A DNA stretch of 64,000 nt from Nitrospira sp. SG-bin1 (GTDB lineage Bacteria; Nitrospirota; Nitrospiria; Nitrospirales; Nitrospiraceae), in the NCBI GenBank assembly GCA_002083365.1, contig LVWS01000045.1, positions 98,319 to 162,318 of the forward strand, given 5' to 3'. Shown piece after piece: positions 8,961-17,550 of the stretch. Made by a program: the position numbers and the translations under genes. The notes beneath the pieces are model-generated. The model saw nothing but the letters and a program-made list of their open reading frames with translations, searched no databases and was not told the origin of the DNA. The number at the start of each line of letters is the position of its first letter. Position 1 is the stretch's first letter.

Positions 8961-9280
8961 AAAATCCTTTCGGCAACATGAGCAACATCCTTAAGCAAGC
9001 CCAAGCCATGCAAGAACAAATGGCCAAGCTCCAGGAGCAAGCAGCGTCAAAAACCGTCAGCGGGACGGCCGGTGGAGGGATCGTCACCGTCACAGCGAAT
9101 GGAGCGATGCAGATCGTCAGCGTGGTGGTCGATCCCGAGGTGGTCAAGGGCGGCGACGTGGACATGCTCCAGGATCTGGTGGTGGCCGCGACGAACGAAG
9201 CGCTTCGCAAAGCCAAAGAATTGATGGAAGGGGAAATGAAAGCGCTGACAGGCGGGATGAAAATTCCGGGTCTGTTTTAA
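8957..9280 (+). CDS. ybaB: YbaB/EbfC family nucleoid-associated protein
   Basis: A 107-residue protein with the family layout: a Met/Gln-rich N-terminal helix (MSNILKQAQAMQEQMAKLQE), a beta core (VTVTANGAMQIVSVVVDPEV) and a C-terminal helix ending in a Gly-rich tail (ALTGGMKIPGLF). Family members bind DNA as dimers. The conserved dnaX-ybaB-recR order and the overlap with dnaX support the call. Confidence 0.95.
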   Translation: MKNPFGNMSNILKQAQAMQEQMAKLQEQAASKTVSGTAGGGIVTVTANGAMQIVSVVVDPEVVKGGDVDMLQDLVVAATNEALRKAKELMEGEMKALTGGMKIPGLF

Positions 9281-9282
9281 CG

Positions 9283-9885
9283 ATGGCCGTCGATCAACAG
9301 GGCTTGCTCGCGAGACTGATCAAGGAACTGGTCCGCCTCCCAGGGATCGGCCACAAAAGCGCCCAGCGGTTGGCTTTTCATCTTATGAAGGCCGAACGGG
9401 AGGATGCCTTGCGGCTCGCGGATACTATTCGTGCGGTAAAGGATGGATTGGCATTTTGCAGACAATGTCGCAACATCGCCGAAGCGGACTTATGTGAGTT
9501 TTGTCTCGACCCGAAACGCGATCGGACGAAGATCTTCGTCGTCGAAGAACCAAGCACGCTGTATGCCGTCGAACGGGCAGGCGCCTATCGCGGACTCTAT
9601 CACGTCTTGCTGGGCGCGCTCTCCCCGCTGGACGGGATAGGTCCCGGAGACATCAAAGCGGATGAGCTTGTAGAGCGCGTGAAACTGGGCGGGGTCGAAG
9701 AAATTATTCTCGCGACGAACCCCACCATTGAGGGAGAAGCCACGGCGATCTATCTGACACGGTTGCTCAAGCCCTTCGGGGTCCGTGTTTCTCGAATTGC
9801 TTACGGAATTCCCGTCGGCATGGACATTGAGTATGCAGATGAGGTGACGTTGCTGAAATCGATCGAAGGTCGGCGGGATTTATAA
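9283..9885 (+). CDS. recR: Recombination mediator protein RecR
   Basis: RecR works with RecF and RecO to load RecA at gaps. The 200 residues hold the helix-hairpin-helix region (RLPGIGHKSAQRLAFHL), a four-Cys zinc finger (CRQCRNIAEADLCEFC) and the Toprim domain (FVVEEPSTLYAVE and EIILATNPTIEGEATAIYL). It begins three bases after the ybaB stop. No recF was found in the dnaN-gyrB interval of this window. Confidence 0.97.
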   Translation: MAVDQQGLLARLIKELVRLPGIGHKSAQRLAFHLMKAEREDALRLADTIRAVKDGLAFCRQCRNIAEADLCEFCLDPKRDRTKIFVVEEPSTLYAVERAGAYRGLYHVLLGALSPLDGIGPGDIKADELVERVKLGGVEEIILATNPTIEGEATAIYLTRLLKPFGVRVSRIAYGIPVGMDIEYADEVTLLKSIEGRRDL

Positions 9886-9972
9886 ACGAATGTGGGAAAG
9901 TTTCCGCCTCGTTGACCCCTCTCAACCGGATTGGTATAGTTCCATGTTTTTCTTACACTCAGAATTCTAGCC

Positions 9973-10422
9973 ATGAAGAGACGCCGTTCCGGCACACCCA
10001 TTCCCTCGACAAAGTCCTCCAGTCCGGCACGTGCAAAACGTCCGGCAAACAAGTCGAAAGGCGGAACTCGGAACGCCAAATACCCCGACATCCGCCGTGA
10101 TCTCGAACGTCAACGCGCGGCCATCCTCTCTGACGTTGGGGAAGTCTTGACCCATCGAGGCGACCTCGAGGCATTTCCCGACGTCAGTGACCAAGCCTCC
10201 GCTGAAGTCGACCAGAATTTTTCCATGCGAATTCGGGAACGCGAACGGAAACTGCTGAAGAAAATCGACGAAGCCCTGGAGCGGATGGACGCCGCCACCT
10301 ACGGGACATGCGAACGCTGCGGCGGAGACATCCCTTACAAGCGGCTTAAAGCCCGCCCGGTCACCACTTTCTGTATCGAATGCAAAACCCTTCAAGAGCA
10401 GGAAGAGCAAGCTCGAGGCTGA
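9973..10422 (+). CDS. DksA/TraR-type zinc-finger protein
   Basis: This 149-residue protein has a basic N-terminal tail (MKRRRSGTPIP and on), a coiled-coil-like middle (QNFSMRIRERERKLLKKIDE) and a C-terminal C4 zinc finger with all four cysteines (CERCGGDIPYKRLKARP, then CIECK). Such proteins enter the RNA polymerase secondary channel and modulate initiation, often with ppGpp. The acidic tip residues of true DksA (DxxDxA) are not obvious, so a DksA-like role is likely but not certain. Confidence 0.88.
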   Translation: MKRRRSGTPIPSTKSSSPARAKRPANKSKGGTRNAKYPDIRRDLERQRAAILSDVGEVLTHRGDLEAFPDVSDQASAEVDQNFSMRIRERERKLLKKIDEALERMDAATYGTCERCGGDIPYKRLKARPVTTFCIECKTLQEQEEQARG

Positions 10423-10476
10423 GGTCTTCTGCTCGCGGGATCGAACGCGCAAAGATACTCACGACAGAAGCCGAGA

Positions 10477-11625
10477 CTACTGCTTCAAGGCCTTGACCCG
10501 ATCCTTGGCATACGCAACACGAGCTTCCTCTTCGGGGATTCCTTCCACAAGGGCGAGATAGGTTTCGTACTCGGAGATGGCGCGTTTAGGGTTCGTGCTT
10601 TCAGAAGCTTCGGCCAAATTGAATCGGGCGAGAGCATAGTTGGGGCGCAGGGTCACCGCTTTTTCAAACAAGCGTATGCCGGCAGCTCTGTCCCCGAGTT
10701 TGACCTGGACGGTGCCGAGATTGTTCAAAACTTCCGGAGTATTGGGCCTCAGGGCCAGTGATTGTTGCAATTCCGCTTTCGCCTTTTCAAATTGTCCCTT
10801 CACCAGCCATGTGACTCCAAGTTTGTGCCGTGCTTCGGCCAGCCATACTTGATTTGTGAATCCACTGGCAATCGCTTTTTGATACGCATCGGCCGCGACA
10901 TCATAGTTCTTGTCACCGCAATAGGCGAGCTGAGCGGCTTGGCCACGAGCGAATTGCTGCAAAGACGAAAACGGTTCTTTATCCTCGGTTCCCTGGCTCT
11001 CCATTTTCTGCCCCCCCTTACCGCCCGCCGGATTGCGAAGCCGATCGAGGAACTCTCGTCGGTACGGAGAGAAGAGCCGTACATAAGGATCAATGGTGAA
11101 CGAGGCCTGGAGCAGCACCGGGTGCTCGTTCAGACCGATAACGAGATACTGGGTCGTACTTTTTTCGTCTCCAGTTTCCAGGAGCGCGCTGCTTTCCATA
11201 TTTGTTCTTGTTTCCAATTGAGCCACGTTCAAATAGAACTCCACGGAGGGTTTCAACTGGGAGAGCGTGCGCCGGAGCACAGGATAGGGGTCGAGATCCA
11301 GTCCTTTTGGGAACGTAAACAGCGCTCCAACTAAGACACCATCCTCGTCAAAAAAATAAGACTCTTCTCCGTGTGATGCACTGTTGTTCAATGGAATCGT
11401 GAGTTCCTGGCCGCTTCCCCAATCCTTCGAGGTGTGGGATACGATGGGATGTTTTTTCAGGAATTCCACCTGACGCTCACACAGTGCCGCTGAGCCCAGC
11501 AGGACCAGGTCGCTTTTGGAGGGGGGAAGCGGAGGTTTGATGGGAGCCGCTGAACCGCTACACCCGATCACTAGACCCACACCAATAGTGAGGTAGGCCA
11601 AAGATATGTACCGGAGGAAATCCAT
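10477..11625 (-). CDS. TPR-repeat lipoprotein
   Basis: The N-terminus is a lipoprotein signal (hydrophobic segment ending LVIGC at about residue 22), which predicts membrane anchoring. Residues about 230-380 contain TPR units (TWLVKGQFEKAKAELQQSLALRP, then VLNNLGTVQVKLGDRAAGIRLFEKAVTLRP). The region between is not recognisable and may be a substrate or partner domain. TPR proteins act as protein-binding scaffolds; no partner is shown by the neighbours. It converges with the DksA-like gene, 54 bases apart. Confidence 0.8.
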   Translation of the reverse strand: MDFLRYISLAYLTIGVGLVIGCSGSAAPIKPPLPPSKSDLVLLGSAALCERQVEFLKKHPIVSHTSKDWGSGQELTIPLNNSASHGEESYFFDEDGVLVGALFTFPKGLDLDPYPVLRRTLSQLKPSVEFYLNVAQLETRTNMESSALLETGDEKSTTQYLVIGLNEHPVLLQASFTIDPYVRLFSPYRREFLDRLRNPAGGKGGQKMESQGTEDKEPFSSLQQFARGQAAQLAYCGDKNYDVAADAYQKAIASGFTNQVWLAEARHKLGVTWLVKGQFEKAKAELQQSLALRPNTPEVLNNLGTVQVKLGDRAAGIRLFEKAVTLRPNYALARFNLAEASESTNPKRAISEYETYLALVEGIPEEEARVAYAKDRVKALKQ

Positions 11626-11697
11626 AGAACAATCCTGAACTGCGTATCACCGAACAATACACGATTTGAGGGGAGCATCGCGAAGAGGAAATGAAAA

Positions 11698-11723
11698 GGC
11701 CCGCTCTTGGGAAAGAGCGGGCC
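11698..11723 (-). terminator. Rho-independent terminator after the small lipoprotein gene
   Basis: On the minus strand GGCCCGCTCTT, a short CCC-centred loop and AAGAGCGGGCC form a perfect 11-base stem followed by TTTT. It sits 28 bases after the stop of the lipoprotein gene at 11751-12092, upstream of the TPR lipoprotein gene. Confidence 0.9.
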
Positions 11724-11750
11724 CTCGCTGGACCGCGAGAATGACCAGAA

Positions 11751-12092
11751 CTACCGTCGTTGAGCGTTCACCATATTGTCTTCAGCCGTATAGCCTGAGA
11801 GATAAGCGAATCCGCTGGCTAGCGTGTAGATTGGACGATTGATCCCATAATCGAACGCATGACCGATCGGATTGGCAACGAAACCCAGCCAGCGAAGAGG
11901 GTGATCATTGACAGCCGAACCCGCGGCGGGGTCCGAGTAGACTAGTGCGGTGCTGTCCAGAATGTTATAGATGCTAGTCGGAGGCGTATATTCCTTGGCA
12001 TCGACACTTGCGCCTTGTTGGTGCGTCGTGCTGCAGCCCATAGCGACCATCGCCAGCATCATGACACCGATAACAGTCAGCCTGACTTTCAT
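11751..12092 (-). CDS. Small lipoprotein of unknown function
   Basis: A 113-residue protein with a clear lipoprotein signal: MKVRLTVIG, a hydrophobic stretch, then the lipobox VAMGC near residue 20. The mature part has no repeat or domain that I recognise; it includes PLRWLGFVANPIGHAFDYG and ends in QRR. Its own terminator follows directly, so it is probably a single-gene unit. Function unknown. Confidence 0.75.
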   Translation of the reverse strand: MKVRLTVIGVMMLAMVAMGCSTTHQQGASVDAKEYTPPTSIYNILDSTALVYSDPAAGSAVNDHPLRWLGFVANPIGHAFDYGINRPIYTLASGFAYLSGYTAEDNMVNAQRR

Positions 12093-12254
12093 AACAGCAC
12101 CTCGCTAGATTTTGGTTCTGTCTCACTTACAAACCTGTCTCTCCTACCAAAACAATGAGAAGTGTAGCCGATATCCTTGGTTCTGTCCAAGATTTCGACT
12201 TTGTGAGGAGATCCCAATCAGCTAACAGAAACAGCGAGGTTCCAAAAGGGAGCA

Positions 12255-12329
12255 TGGTGGGCGATACAGGTATCGAACCTGTGGCCTCTTCCGTGTGAAG
12301 GAAGCGCTCTACCACTGAGCTAATCGCCC
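12255..12329 (-). tRNA. tRNA-Val (anticodon CAC)
   Basis: The 5' GGGCGAT pairs with ATCGCCC. The anticodon arm is CTTCC-TTCACAC-GGAAG with anticodon CAC. GGTTCGATACC forms the T arm, and CCA is encoded at 12255-12257. Confidence 0.96.
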
Positions 12330-12384
12330 AACCGGGGTAGAGTCTAGCATGGGGTTTCGGCATGGTTCAACGTTGTCTCTCTCC

Positions 12385-12414
12385 TTGACTTCACCGAAAG
12401 ATGGTTTTTAGAAT
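12385..12414 (+). promoter_or_regulatory. Candidate sigma-70 promoter of the trmFO-xerC-hslVU operon
   Basis: TTGACT (12385-12390) and TAGAAT (12409-12414) lie 18 bases apart. Transcription would begin near 12421. This also argues against translation starting at the ATG at 12401, which lies inside the promoter spacer. Confidence 0.6.
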
Positions 12415-12445
12415 GAACGCCTTTCACTCAAAGGAATGTTCGATC

Positions 12446-13762
12446 ATGAGAGACGATGTGGTCATCGTGGGTGGAGGTCTGGCTGGCTCCGAAGCCGCCT
12501 GGCAAGCGGCGAATCGCGGCGCCAAGGTCACGCTCTACGAGATGCGCCCGAAAGAAATGACGAAGGCGCACAAGACGGGACATTTGGCCGAACTCGTCTG
12601 TTCAAATTCGCTGGGATCCTTGGACCCGCTGAATGCACCGGGCATACTCAAAGAAGAGATGCGTCGACTGAATTCGCTGATCATATCCGCCGCAGAGCAG
12701 GCCCGTGTTCCGGCCGGATCGGCGCTGGCGGTGGACCGTGATCAGTTTTCGTTGCACATCACCCATGCCTTGGAAGGACATCCACGCATCAGAATTCTTC
12801 ATGAGGAAATCTCCGACATTCCAACGGACTGCCTCTGTATCATCGCAACGGGACCGTTGACCTCCGATAAGCTGTCTCAAGCCATTCGTGCTGCAACGCA
12901 ATCCCAACATTTGTATTTCTATGACGCCATTTCGCCCATCGTCGATGCGGACTCGATCAACATGAACGTGGTCTTTCGTGCCTCGCGCTACGACAAGGGT
13001 GGAGATGATTATTTGAATTGTCCCATGACGGCAGAACAGTACACTGCCTTTTATGATGCCCTGATGGCCGCAGAAAAAGTACAGCCGAAGGAATTTGAAA
13101 AGACACCGTATTTCGAGGCCTGTGTGCCGATCGAAGTGCTAGCCGAGCGCGGCCGCCAGACGATGCAATTTGGTCCGCTCAAGCCGGTGGGCCTCAAAGA
13201 TCCACGAACCGGGTTCGAGCCCGCCGCAGTCGTGCAACTACGCACAGAAAACATCCATCGCACCTGTTACAATTTGGTCGGCTTTCAGACCAAACTGACC
13301 TATCCCGAACAGAAGCGCGTCTTTCGGATGATTCCAGGCCTCGAACAGGCGGAGTTTCTTAGATATGGAAGCCTCCATCGCAATACCTTCATTAACTCCC
13401 CACAGCTCCTGTTGAACACCTTGCAGTTCAAAGCTCGCGGCACGCTTTTTTTTGCCGGGCAGCTCGTCGGCGTGGAAGGCTATACCGAATCGGCGGCCAT
13501 GGGAGGCCTGGCCGGGATCAACGCTGCGCGAGCTTTGGCGGGGGAACCGTTGATCACACCTCCTCCCACAAGCGCGCATGGCTGCTTGGTTTCCCATATC
13601 GCCGCCTCGGATCCTCGCCATTTCCAACCGATGAATACGAATTTCGGTTTATTTCCACCTTTGTCGCCACCCCCCAAAGACAAAGAGAAGAAGCGTCGCG
13701 CGTTGAGCCAGCGAGCGCTTGAGGATTTCGACGCATGGAAGATGCGATCAAGACTTTCCTAA
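12446..13762 (+). CDS. trmFO: Folate-dependent tRNA (uracil-54-C5) methyltransferase TrmFO
   Basis: TrmFO makes ribothymidine at position 54 of tRNA using methylenetetrahydrofolate and FAD. The N-terminal FAD-binding motif is VVIVGGGLAGSEAAWQAANRG, and the end carries the second flavin region (FFAGQLVGVEGYTESAAMGG). The chosen ATG at 12446 has AAGGA upstream and starts directly at the beta strand before the FAD loop; 438 residues is the family length. xerC starts inside its last 28 bases, so the two are translationally linked. Confidence 0.95.
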   Translation: MRDDVVIVGGGLAGSEAAWQAANRGAKVTLYEMRPKEMTKAHKTGHLAELVCSNSLGSLDPLNAPGILKEEMRRLNSLIISAAEQARVPAGSALAVDRDQFSLHITHALEGHPRIRILHEEISDIPTDCLCIIATGPLTSDKLSQAIRAATQSQHLYFYDAISPIVDADSINMNVVFRASRYDKGGDDYLNCPMTAEQYTAFYDALMAAEKVQPKEFEKTPYFEACVPIEVLAERGRQTMQFGPLKPVGLKDPRTGFEPAAVVQLRTENIHRTCYNLVGFQTKLTYPEQKRVFRMIPGLEQAEFLRYGSLHRNTFINSPQLLLNTLQFKARGTLFFAGQLVGVEGYTESAAMGGLAGINAARALAGEPLITPPPTSAHGCLVSHIAASDPRHFQPMNTNFGLFPPLSPPPKDKEKKRRALSQRALEDFDAWKMRSRLS

Positions 13763-14676
13763 TGCAGCTCCAGGTCGAACGCAACGCCTCACACGAGACG
13801 ATTCGCAATTACCGATCCGACCTGCATCAGCTGGAGAAGTTCCTTCAAGGAACCCGACAAGACACCTCACCTATTCACATCGATACGATCACCGGCGACG
13901 ATATTCGTGCGTACCTACACGACCTGGATCGACGAGGTGAGAAAGTTTCATCTTTGGCCAGAAAGTTGGCTTGCCTGCGAAGTTTTTTTCGATTTCTCAT
14001 TCGTGAGGGGCATCTCCGTAACAACCCCACGGAAAACCTGCGAAGCCCCAAGGTACCAAAGCCACTTCCACGTGTGTTGACCAAGGACGATGCAGCAGCG
14101 CTCATGGAGTTTCCGGTGGGACAATCGCCTCTCTCTTTGCGCGATCGTGCCATGCTGGAAACAATGTATTCGACCGGTGCTCGGGTGAGTGAGGTCGTGG
14201 GGATCAATCTTGATGACTTGAACGAGCCGGACGGCATCGTGTGTCTGAGAGGAAAGGGCCGCAAGGAGCGGATGGTTCCCATCGGAGATATGGCGCTTCT
14301 CGCGATCCGAGAGTATCGCAAGTCCTTGAAACCGACGATCGGCAGCAGTCATCTGTCGTCTCCGCTGTTCTTGAATCATCGTGGGGATCGGATCACGACG
14401 AGAAGCGTGGCTCGAATGGTTTCTCGATACTCCAGCCGTCTCGCGAGCGGAGCGGTCAGTCCCCACGCGTTGCGGCACTCCTATGCAACTCATCTCCTCG
14501 ATGAGGGCGCAGACCTACGGTCCATACAGGAAATGCTCGGCCACGCGTCGCTGAGTACGACACAAAAATATACCCACTTGGCAATGGATCAACTCGTCGC
14601 GGTGTACGACCACGCCCATCCGCGAGCGCGGGCGGCGACACGTTCTTCGTCAGGAAAGGACCGGAAATCGTCATGA
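13735..14676 (+). CDS. xerC: Tyrosine recombinase of the XerC/XerD type
   Basis: Xer recombinases resolve chromosome dimers at dif. The 313-residue protein has the SAM-like DNA-binding domain (ETIRNYRSDLHQLEKFL) and a catalytic domain with R150 (STGARVSEVVG), K174 (RGKGRKER), H244 and R247 (SPHALRHSYATHLL), H270 (LGHASLSTTQ) and the nucleophile Y279. Its position in the trmFO-xerC-hslV-hslU order matches XerC in many genomes. There is no sign of a mobile-element integrase. Confidence 0.9.
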   Translation: MEDAIKTFLMQLQVERNASHETIRNYRSDLHQLEKFLQGTRQDTSPIHIDTITGDDIRAYLHDLDRRGEKVSSLARKLACLRSFFRFLIREGHLRNNPTENLRSPKVPKPLPRVLTKDDAAALMEFPVGQSPLSLRDRAMLETMYSTGARVSEVVGINLDDLNEPDGIVCLRGKGRKERMVPIGDMALLAIREYRKSLKPTIGSSHLSSPLFLNHRGDRITTRSVARMVSRYSSRLASGAVSPHALRHSYATHLLDEGADLRSIQEMLGHASLSTTQKYTHLAMDQLVAVYDHAHPRARAATRSSSGKDRKSS

Positions 14677-15209
14677 CCATTCGATCGACCACCATCCTAT
14701 GCGTCCGGCGCAACGGTCGAGTTGCCATGGGCTGCGACGGTCAGGTGACCGTTGGAACCACGGTGATGAAGCACAATGCCAAGAAGCTCCGACGCTTGCA
14801 TCATGACCAAGTGCTGGCGGGATTTGCCGGCGCCACGGCCGACGCGTTTACGTTGTTCGAGAAATTCGAGAGCAAGTTGGAGGAGTATCGGGGCAACCTC
14901 ACGAGAGCCGCGGTCGAACTGGCGAAAGACTGGCGCACCGACCGGGTGCTTCGACGATTGGAGGCGCTGCTCGCCGTTGCGGGGCGGGACCAGTCGTTCA
15001 TCATTTCTGGGACCGGCGATGTGGTCGAACCGGAAGACGGCATTCTCGCCATCGGCTCCGGTGGGCCTTATGCGCTGGCAGCGGCTCGCGGGCTCTTACG
15101 CCACTCCCAGCTCGAAGCTCCGGTCATCGTCACGGAAGCCATGAATATCGCCGGGTCTATTGACATCTATACCAACCAACAGATTACTGTTGAAGAACTC
15201 CAAGGATAA
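14673..15209 (+). CDS. hslV: HslV, proteasome-like peptidase of the HslVU protease
   Basis: HslV is the N-terminal threonine peptidase that pairs with the HslU ATPase. The protein has 178 residues. The conserved TTILCVRRNG, whose first Thr is the nucleophile, starts at residue 6, so a five-residue leader (MTIRS) must be removed. The core motif GCDGQVTVGTTVMK follows. It overlaps the xerC stop by four bases and precedes hslU by six. Confidence 0.97.
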   Translation: MTIRSTTILCVRRNGRVAMGCDGQVTVGTTVMKHNAKKLRRLHHDQVLAGFAGATADAFTLFEKFESKLEEYRGNLTRAAVELAKDWRTDRVLRRLEALLAVAGRDQSFIISGTGDVVEPEDGILAIGSGGPYALAAARGLLRHSQLEAPVIVTEAMNIAGSIDIYTNQQITVEELQG

Positions 15210-15215
15210 CGCACG

Positions 15216-16616
15216 ATGATGAAGCCGCTTGCGAGCGACGCCGAACCGCTCAATCTCAACAGTCTCACGCCGCGTCAGATCGTCGAAGAACTGAATCGCT
15301 ACGTCATTGGACAAAAGGACGCGAAACGAATGGTCGCCATCGCCCTTCGCAACCGCTGGCGCCGTCAGCAACTGTCGCCCGATCTCCGGGATGAGGTCAT
15401 GCCGAAGAACATCATCATGATCGGGCCGACCGGCGTGGGCAAGACGGAGATCGCGCGGCGGCTTGCCAAGTTGGCCGAAGCCCCCTTCATCAAGGTCGAA
15501 GCGTCGAAGTTCACCGAGGTCGGTTACGTCGGACGTGATGTGGAATCGATCATTCGTGACTTGACCGAACTGGCCATCAACATGGTCAAGACCCAACGGT
15601 TGGCCTCCGTTCAGCAGAAGGCGGAACAACAAGGCGAGGAACGATTGCTCGATTTGCTCCTGCCGCCGCCTCCCCCTCGCCCGGGCTTTGTGGACAGCAC
15701 GAGCGAGCCTGCGGCTCAGACCCCTCACGATTCCCACGACACGACGCGATCGAAACTGCGTCTGCAGCTGCGCGAAGGGAAGCTGGATGAGCGAACCGTG
15801 GAGATGGAAGTCAAAGAGCGAGGACTTCCGGTGGGCGTCATCTCCAACGTGGGCGGCCTGGACGACCTCGAGAGCAATCTTCGTGACATGCTGGGCGGGA
15901 TGTTCCAGGGCAAGAAGAAGAAACGGGTGATGAAGGTGCCCGAAGCGCTCAAACACCTGACGCAGGAAGAGGCGCAGAAACTGATCGACATGGATGACGC
16001 CACACGGGAGGCCATCACCAAGGTGGAACAGACCGGCATTGTGTTTCTCGACGAGATCGATAAGATCGCCGGCCGTGAGCGCACCATGGGGCCCGATGTA
16101 TCCCGAGAGGGTGTCCAGCGCGATCTCCTTCCCATCGTGGAAGGCTGTACGGTCAACACCAAGCATGGCCCCGTCGTGACGGATCACATCCTGTTCATCG
16201 CCGCCGGAGCGTTTCATGTCGCAAAGCCGTCCGATCTGATCCCGGAGCTTCAAGGTCGATTTCCGATCCGTGTCGAACTCAGTCCGTTGTCCAAGGAGGA
16301 TTTCGTGCGCATCCTGACGGAACCGAAAGGCGCCTTGGTCCGGCAGTATCAGGCTTTGCTGGCCACCGAAGGGCTCGCCATTGAGTTCACCAAGGACGGC
16401 CTGGAAGAGGTCGCCGAGGTAGCGGTGCAGGTAAATGAACGGACCGAGAACATCGGTGCGCGTCGCCTGTTCACCATCATGGAACGGTTACTTGAAGACA
16501 TTTCTTTCGAGGGACCAGGCTGGCCCGACAAACGGATCAACATTACTGCGACGTACGTCCGGGACCGGTTGAAAGATATCGTGAAGGACCAGGATCTGAG
16601 CCGGTATATTTTGTAA
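15216..16616 (+). CDS. hslU: HslU, ATPase subunit of the HslVU protease
   Basis: HslU unfolds substrates for HslV. It has Walker A GPTGVGKTE, the pore loop GYVGRDVE, Walker B IVFLDEIDKIAGRE, the inserted I domain (about residues 120-230) and sensor-2 region IGARRLFTIMERL. The 466 residues agree with the family. It is paired with hslV. Confidence 0.97.
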   Translation: MMKPLASDAEPLNLNSLTPRQIVEELNRYVIGQKDAKRMVAIALRNRWRRQQLSPDLRDEVMPKNIIMIGPTGVGKTEIARRLAKLAEAPFIKVEASKFTEVGYVGRDVESIIRDLTELAINMVKTQRLASVQQKAEQQGEERLLDLLLPPPPPRPGFVDSTSEPAAQTPHDSHDTTRSKLRLQLREGKLDERTVEMEVKERGLPVGVISNVGGLDDLESNLRDMLGGMFQGKKKKRVMKVPEALKHLTQEEAQKLIDMDDATREAITKVEQTGIVFLDEIDKIAGRERTMGPDVSREGVQRDLLPIVEGCTVNTKHGPVVTDHILFIAAGAFHVAKPSDLIPELQGRFPIRVELSPLSKEDFVRILTEPKGALVRQYQALLATEGLAIEFTKDGLEEVAEVAVQVNERTENIGARRLFTIMERLLEDISFEGPGWPDKRINITATYVRDRLKDIVKDQDLSRYIL

Positions 16617-16619
16617 GGG

Positions 16620-16638
16620 TCCGGCGGTGGTCGCCGGA
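16620..16638 (+). promoter_or_regulatory. Perfect hairpin between hslU and argB
   Basis: TCCGGCG and CGCCGGA form a perfect seven-base stem with a five-base loop directly after the hslU stop and nine bases before the argB ATG. No T-run follows, so it is not a standard terminator; it may stabilise the upstream message or influence argB translation. Confidence 0.4.
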
Positions 16639-16646
16639 AGTTCAGC

Positions 16647-17543
16647 ATGAACAAACTGATCAAGAAGGCCAACGTCCTCATCGAAGCCCTCCCGTACATT
16701 CGGACGTTTCGGGGTAAGACCGTGGTCGTCAAATACGGCGGCCATGCGATGACGGATTCGTCCCTCAAGGAACGGTTTGCGCAAAATATCGTGCTGCTGA
16801 AGTACGTCGGCATCAATCCCGTCATCATTCACGGCGGCGGTCCGCAAATCGACAAGATGCTCGACCGCCTCGGCATCGAAGCGAAATTCCGTCATGGCGT
16901 TCGGATTACCGACGAGGCCACGATGGAAATCGTGGAAATGGTCCTGGCGGGAAAAATCAACATGGAGATCACCGATTTGATCAACCGACACGGCGGCAGT
17001 GCGGTCGGGTTGAGCGGGAAGGATGGAGGCTTGATTCTCAGCAAGCCGTTGACGGCCAAGGCCTGGGCCGAAAGCCTCGATCGCGAGTTGGAGGGAGCGG
17101 ACGGCGACGGTGATTTTGGGTTGGTGGGCGACATCGAAAAGGTCGATCCGGGTTTATTACGCAACTTGCAGGAAGATCACTACATCCCCGTGATCGCGCC
17201 CATCGGAACGGATCGCGAAGGGAATACGTACAACATCAACGCCGATCTTGTGGCGGGGGCGGTCGCCGGTGCGTTACGTGCGGAAAAACTCGTCATGATG
17301 ACCGATATCAAAGGCATTCGCGACGCCAACGGGCGCCATCTCTCCACCGTCTCCCGGAAAGACGTGCAGCGCATGATGAAGAAAGGGACCATCACGGAGG
17401 GGATGATCCCGAAAGTTCACGCCTGCCTGGACGCGTTGGCCGAGGGGGTCGGGAAAGCCCATATCATCGACGGGCGCATTCCCCACGCCGTACTGCTTGA
17501 AATTTTCACGCACAAGGGCATTGGGACTGAGATCGTAAATTAA
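16647..17543 (+). CDS. argB: Acetylglutamate kinase
   Basis: ArgB phosphorylates N-acetylglutamate, the second step of arginine synthesis. The 298 residues show VVKYGGHAM, the substrate loop HGGGPQID, NGGG-like NRHGGSAVGLSGKDG and the C-terminal region GTITEGMIPKVHACLDAL. An N-terminal helix (LIKKANVLIEALPYIRTF) is of the type seen in arginine-inhibited forms. Placed 30 bases after hslU, probably in the same operon, although its function is unrelated to proteolysis. Confidence 0.96.
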   Translation: MNKLIKKANVLIEALPYIRTFRGKTVVVKYGGHAMTDSSLKERFAQNIVLLKYVGINPVIIHGGGPQIDKMLDRLGIEAKFRHGVRITDEATMEIVEMVLAGKINMEITDLINRHGGSAVGLSGKDGGLILSKPLTAKAWAESLDRELEGADGDGDFGLVGDIEKVDPGLLRNLQEDHYIPVIAPIGTDREGNTYNINADLVAGAVAGALRAEKLVMMTDIKGIRDANGRHLSTVSRKDVQRMMKKGTITEGMIPKVHACLDALAEGVGKAHIIDGRIPHAVLLEIFTHKGIGTEIVN

Positions 17544-17550
17544 TTCACCA

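Noticed and set aside
15096..16253. Long minus-strand open frame opposite hslV and hslU
   Set aside because: It lies fully over two certain genes and reflects their codon bias.
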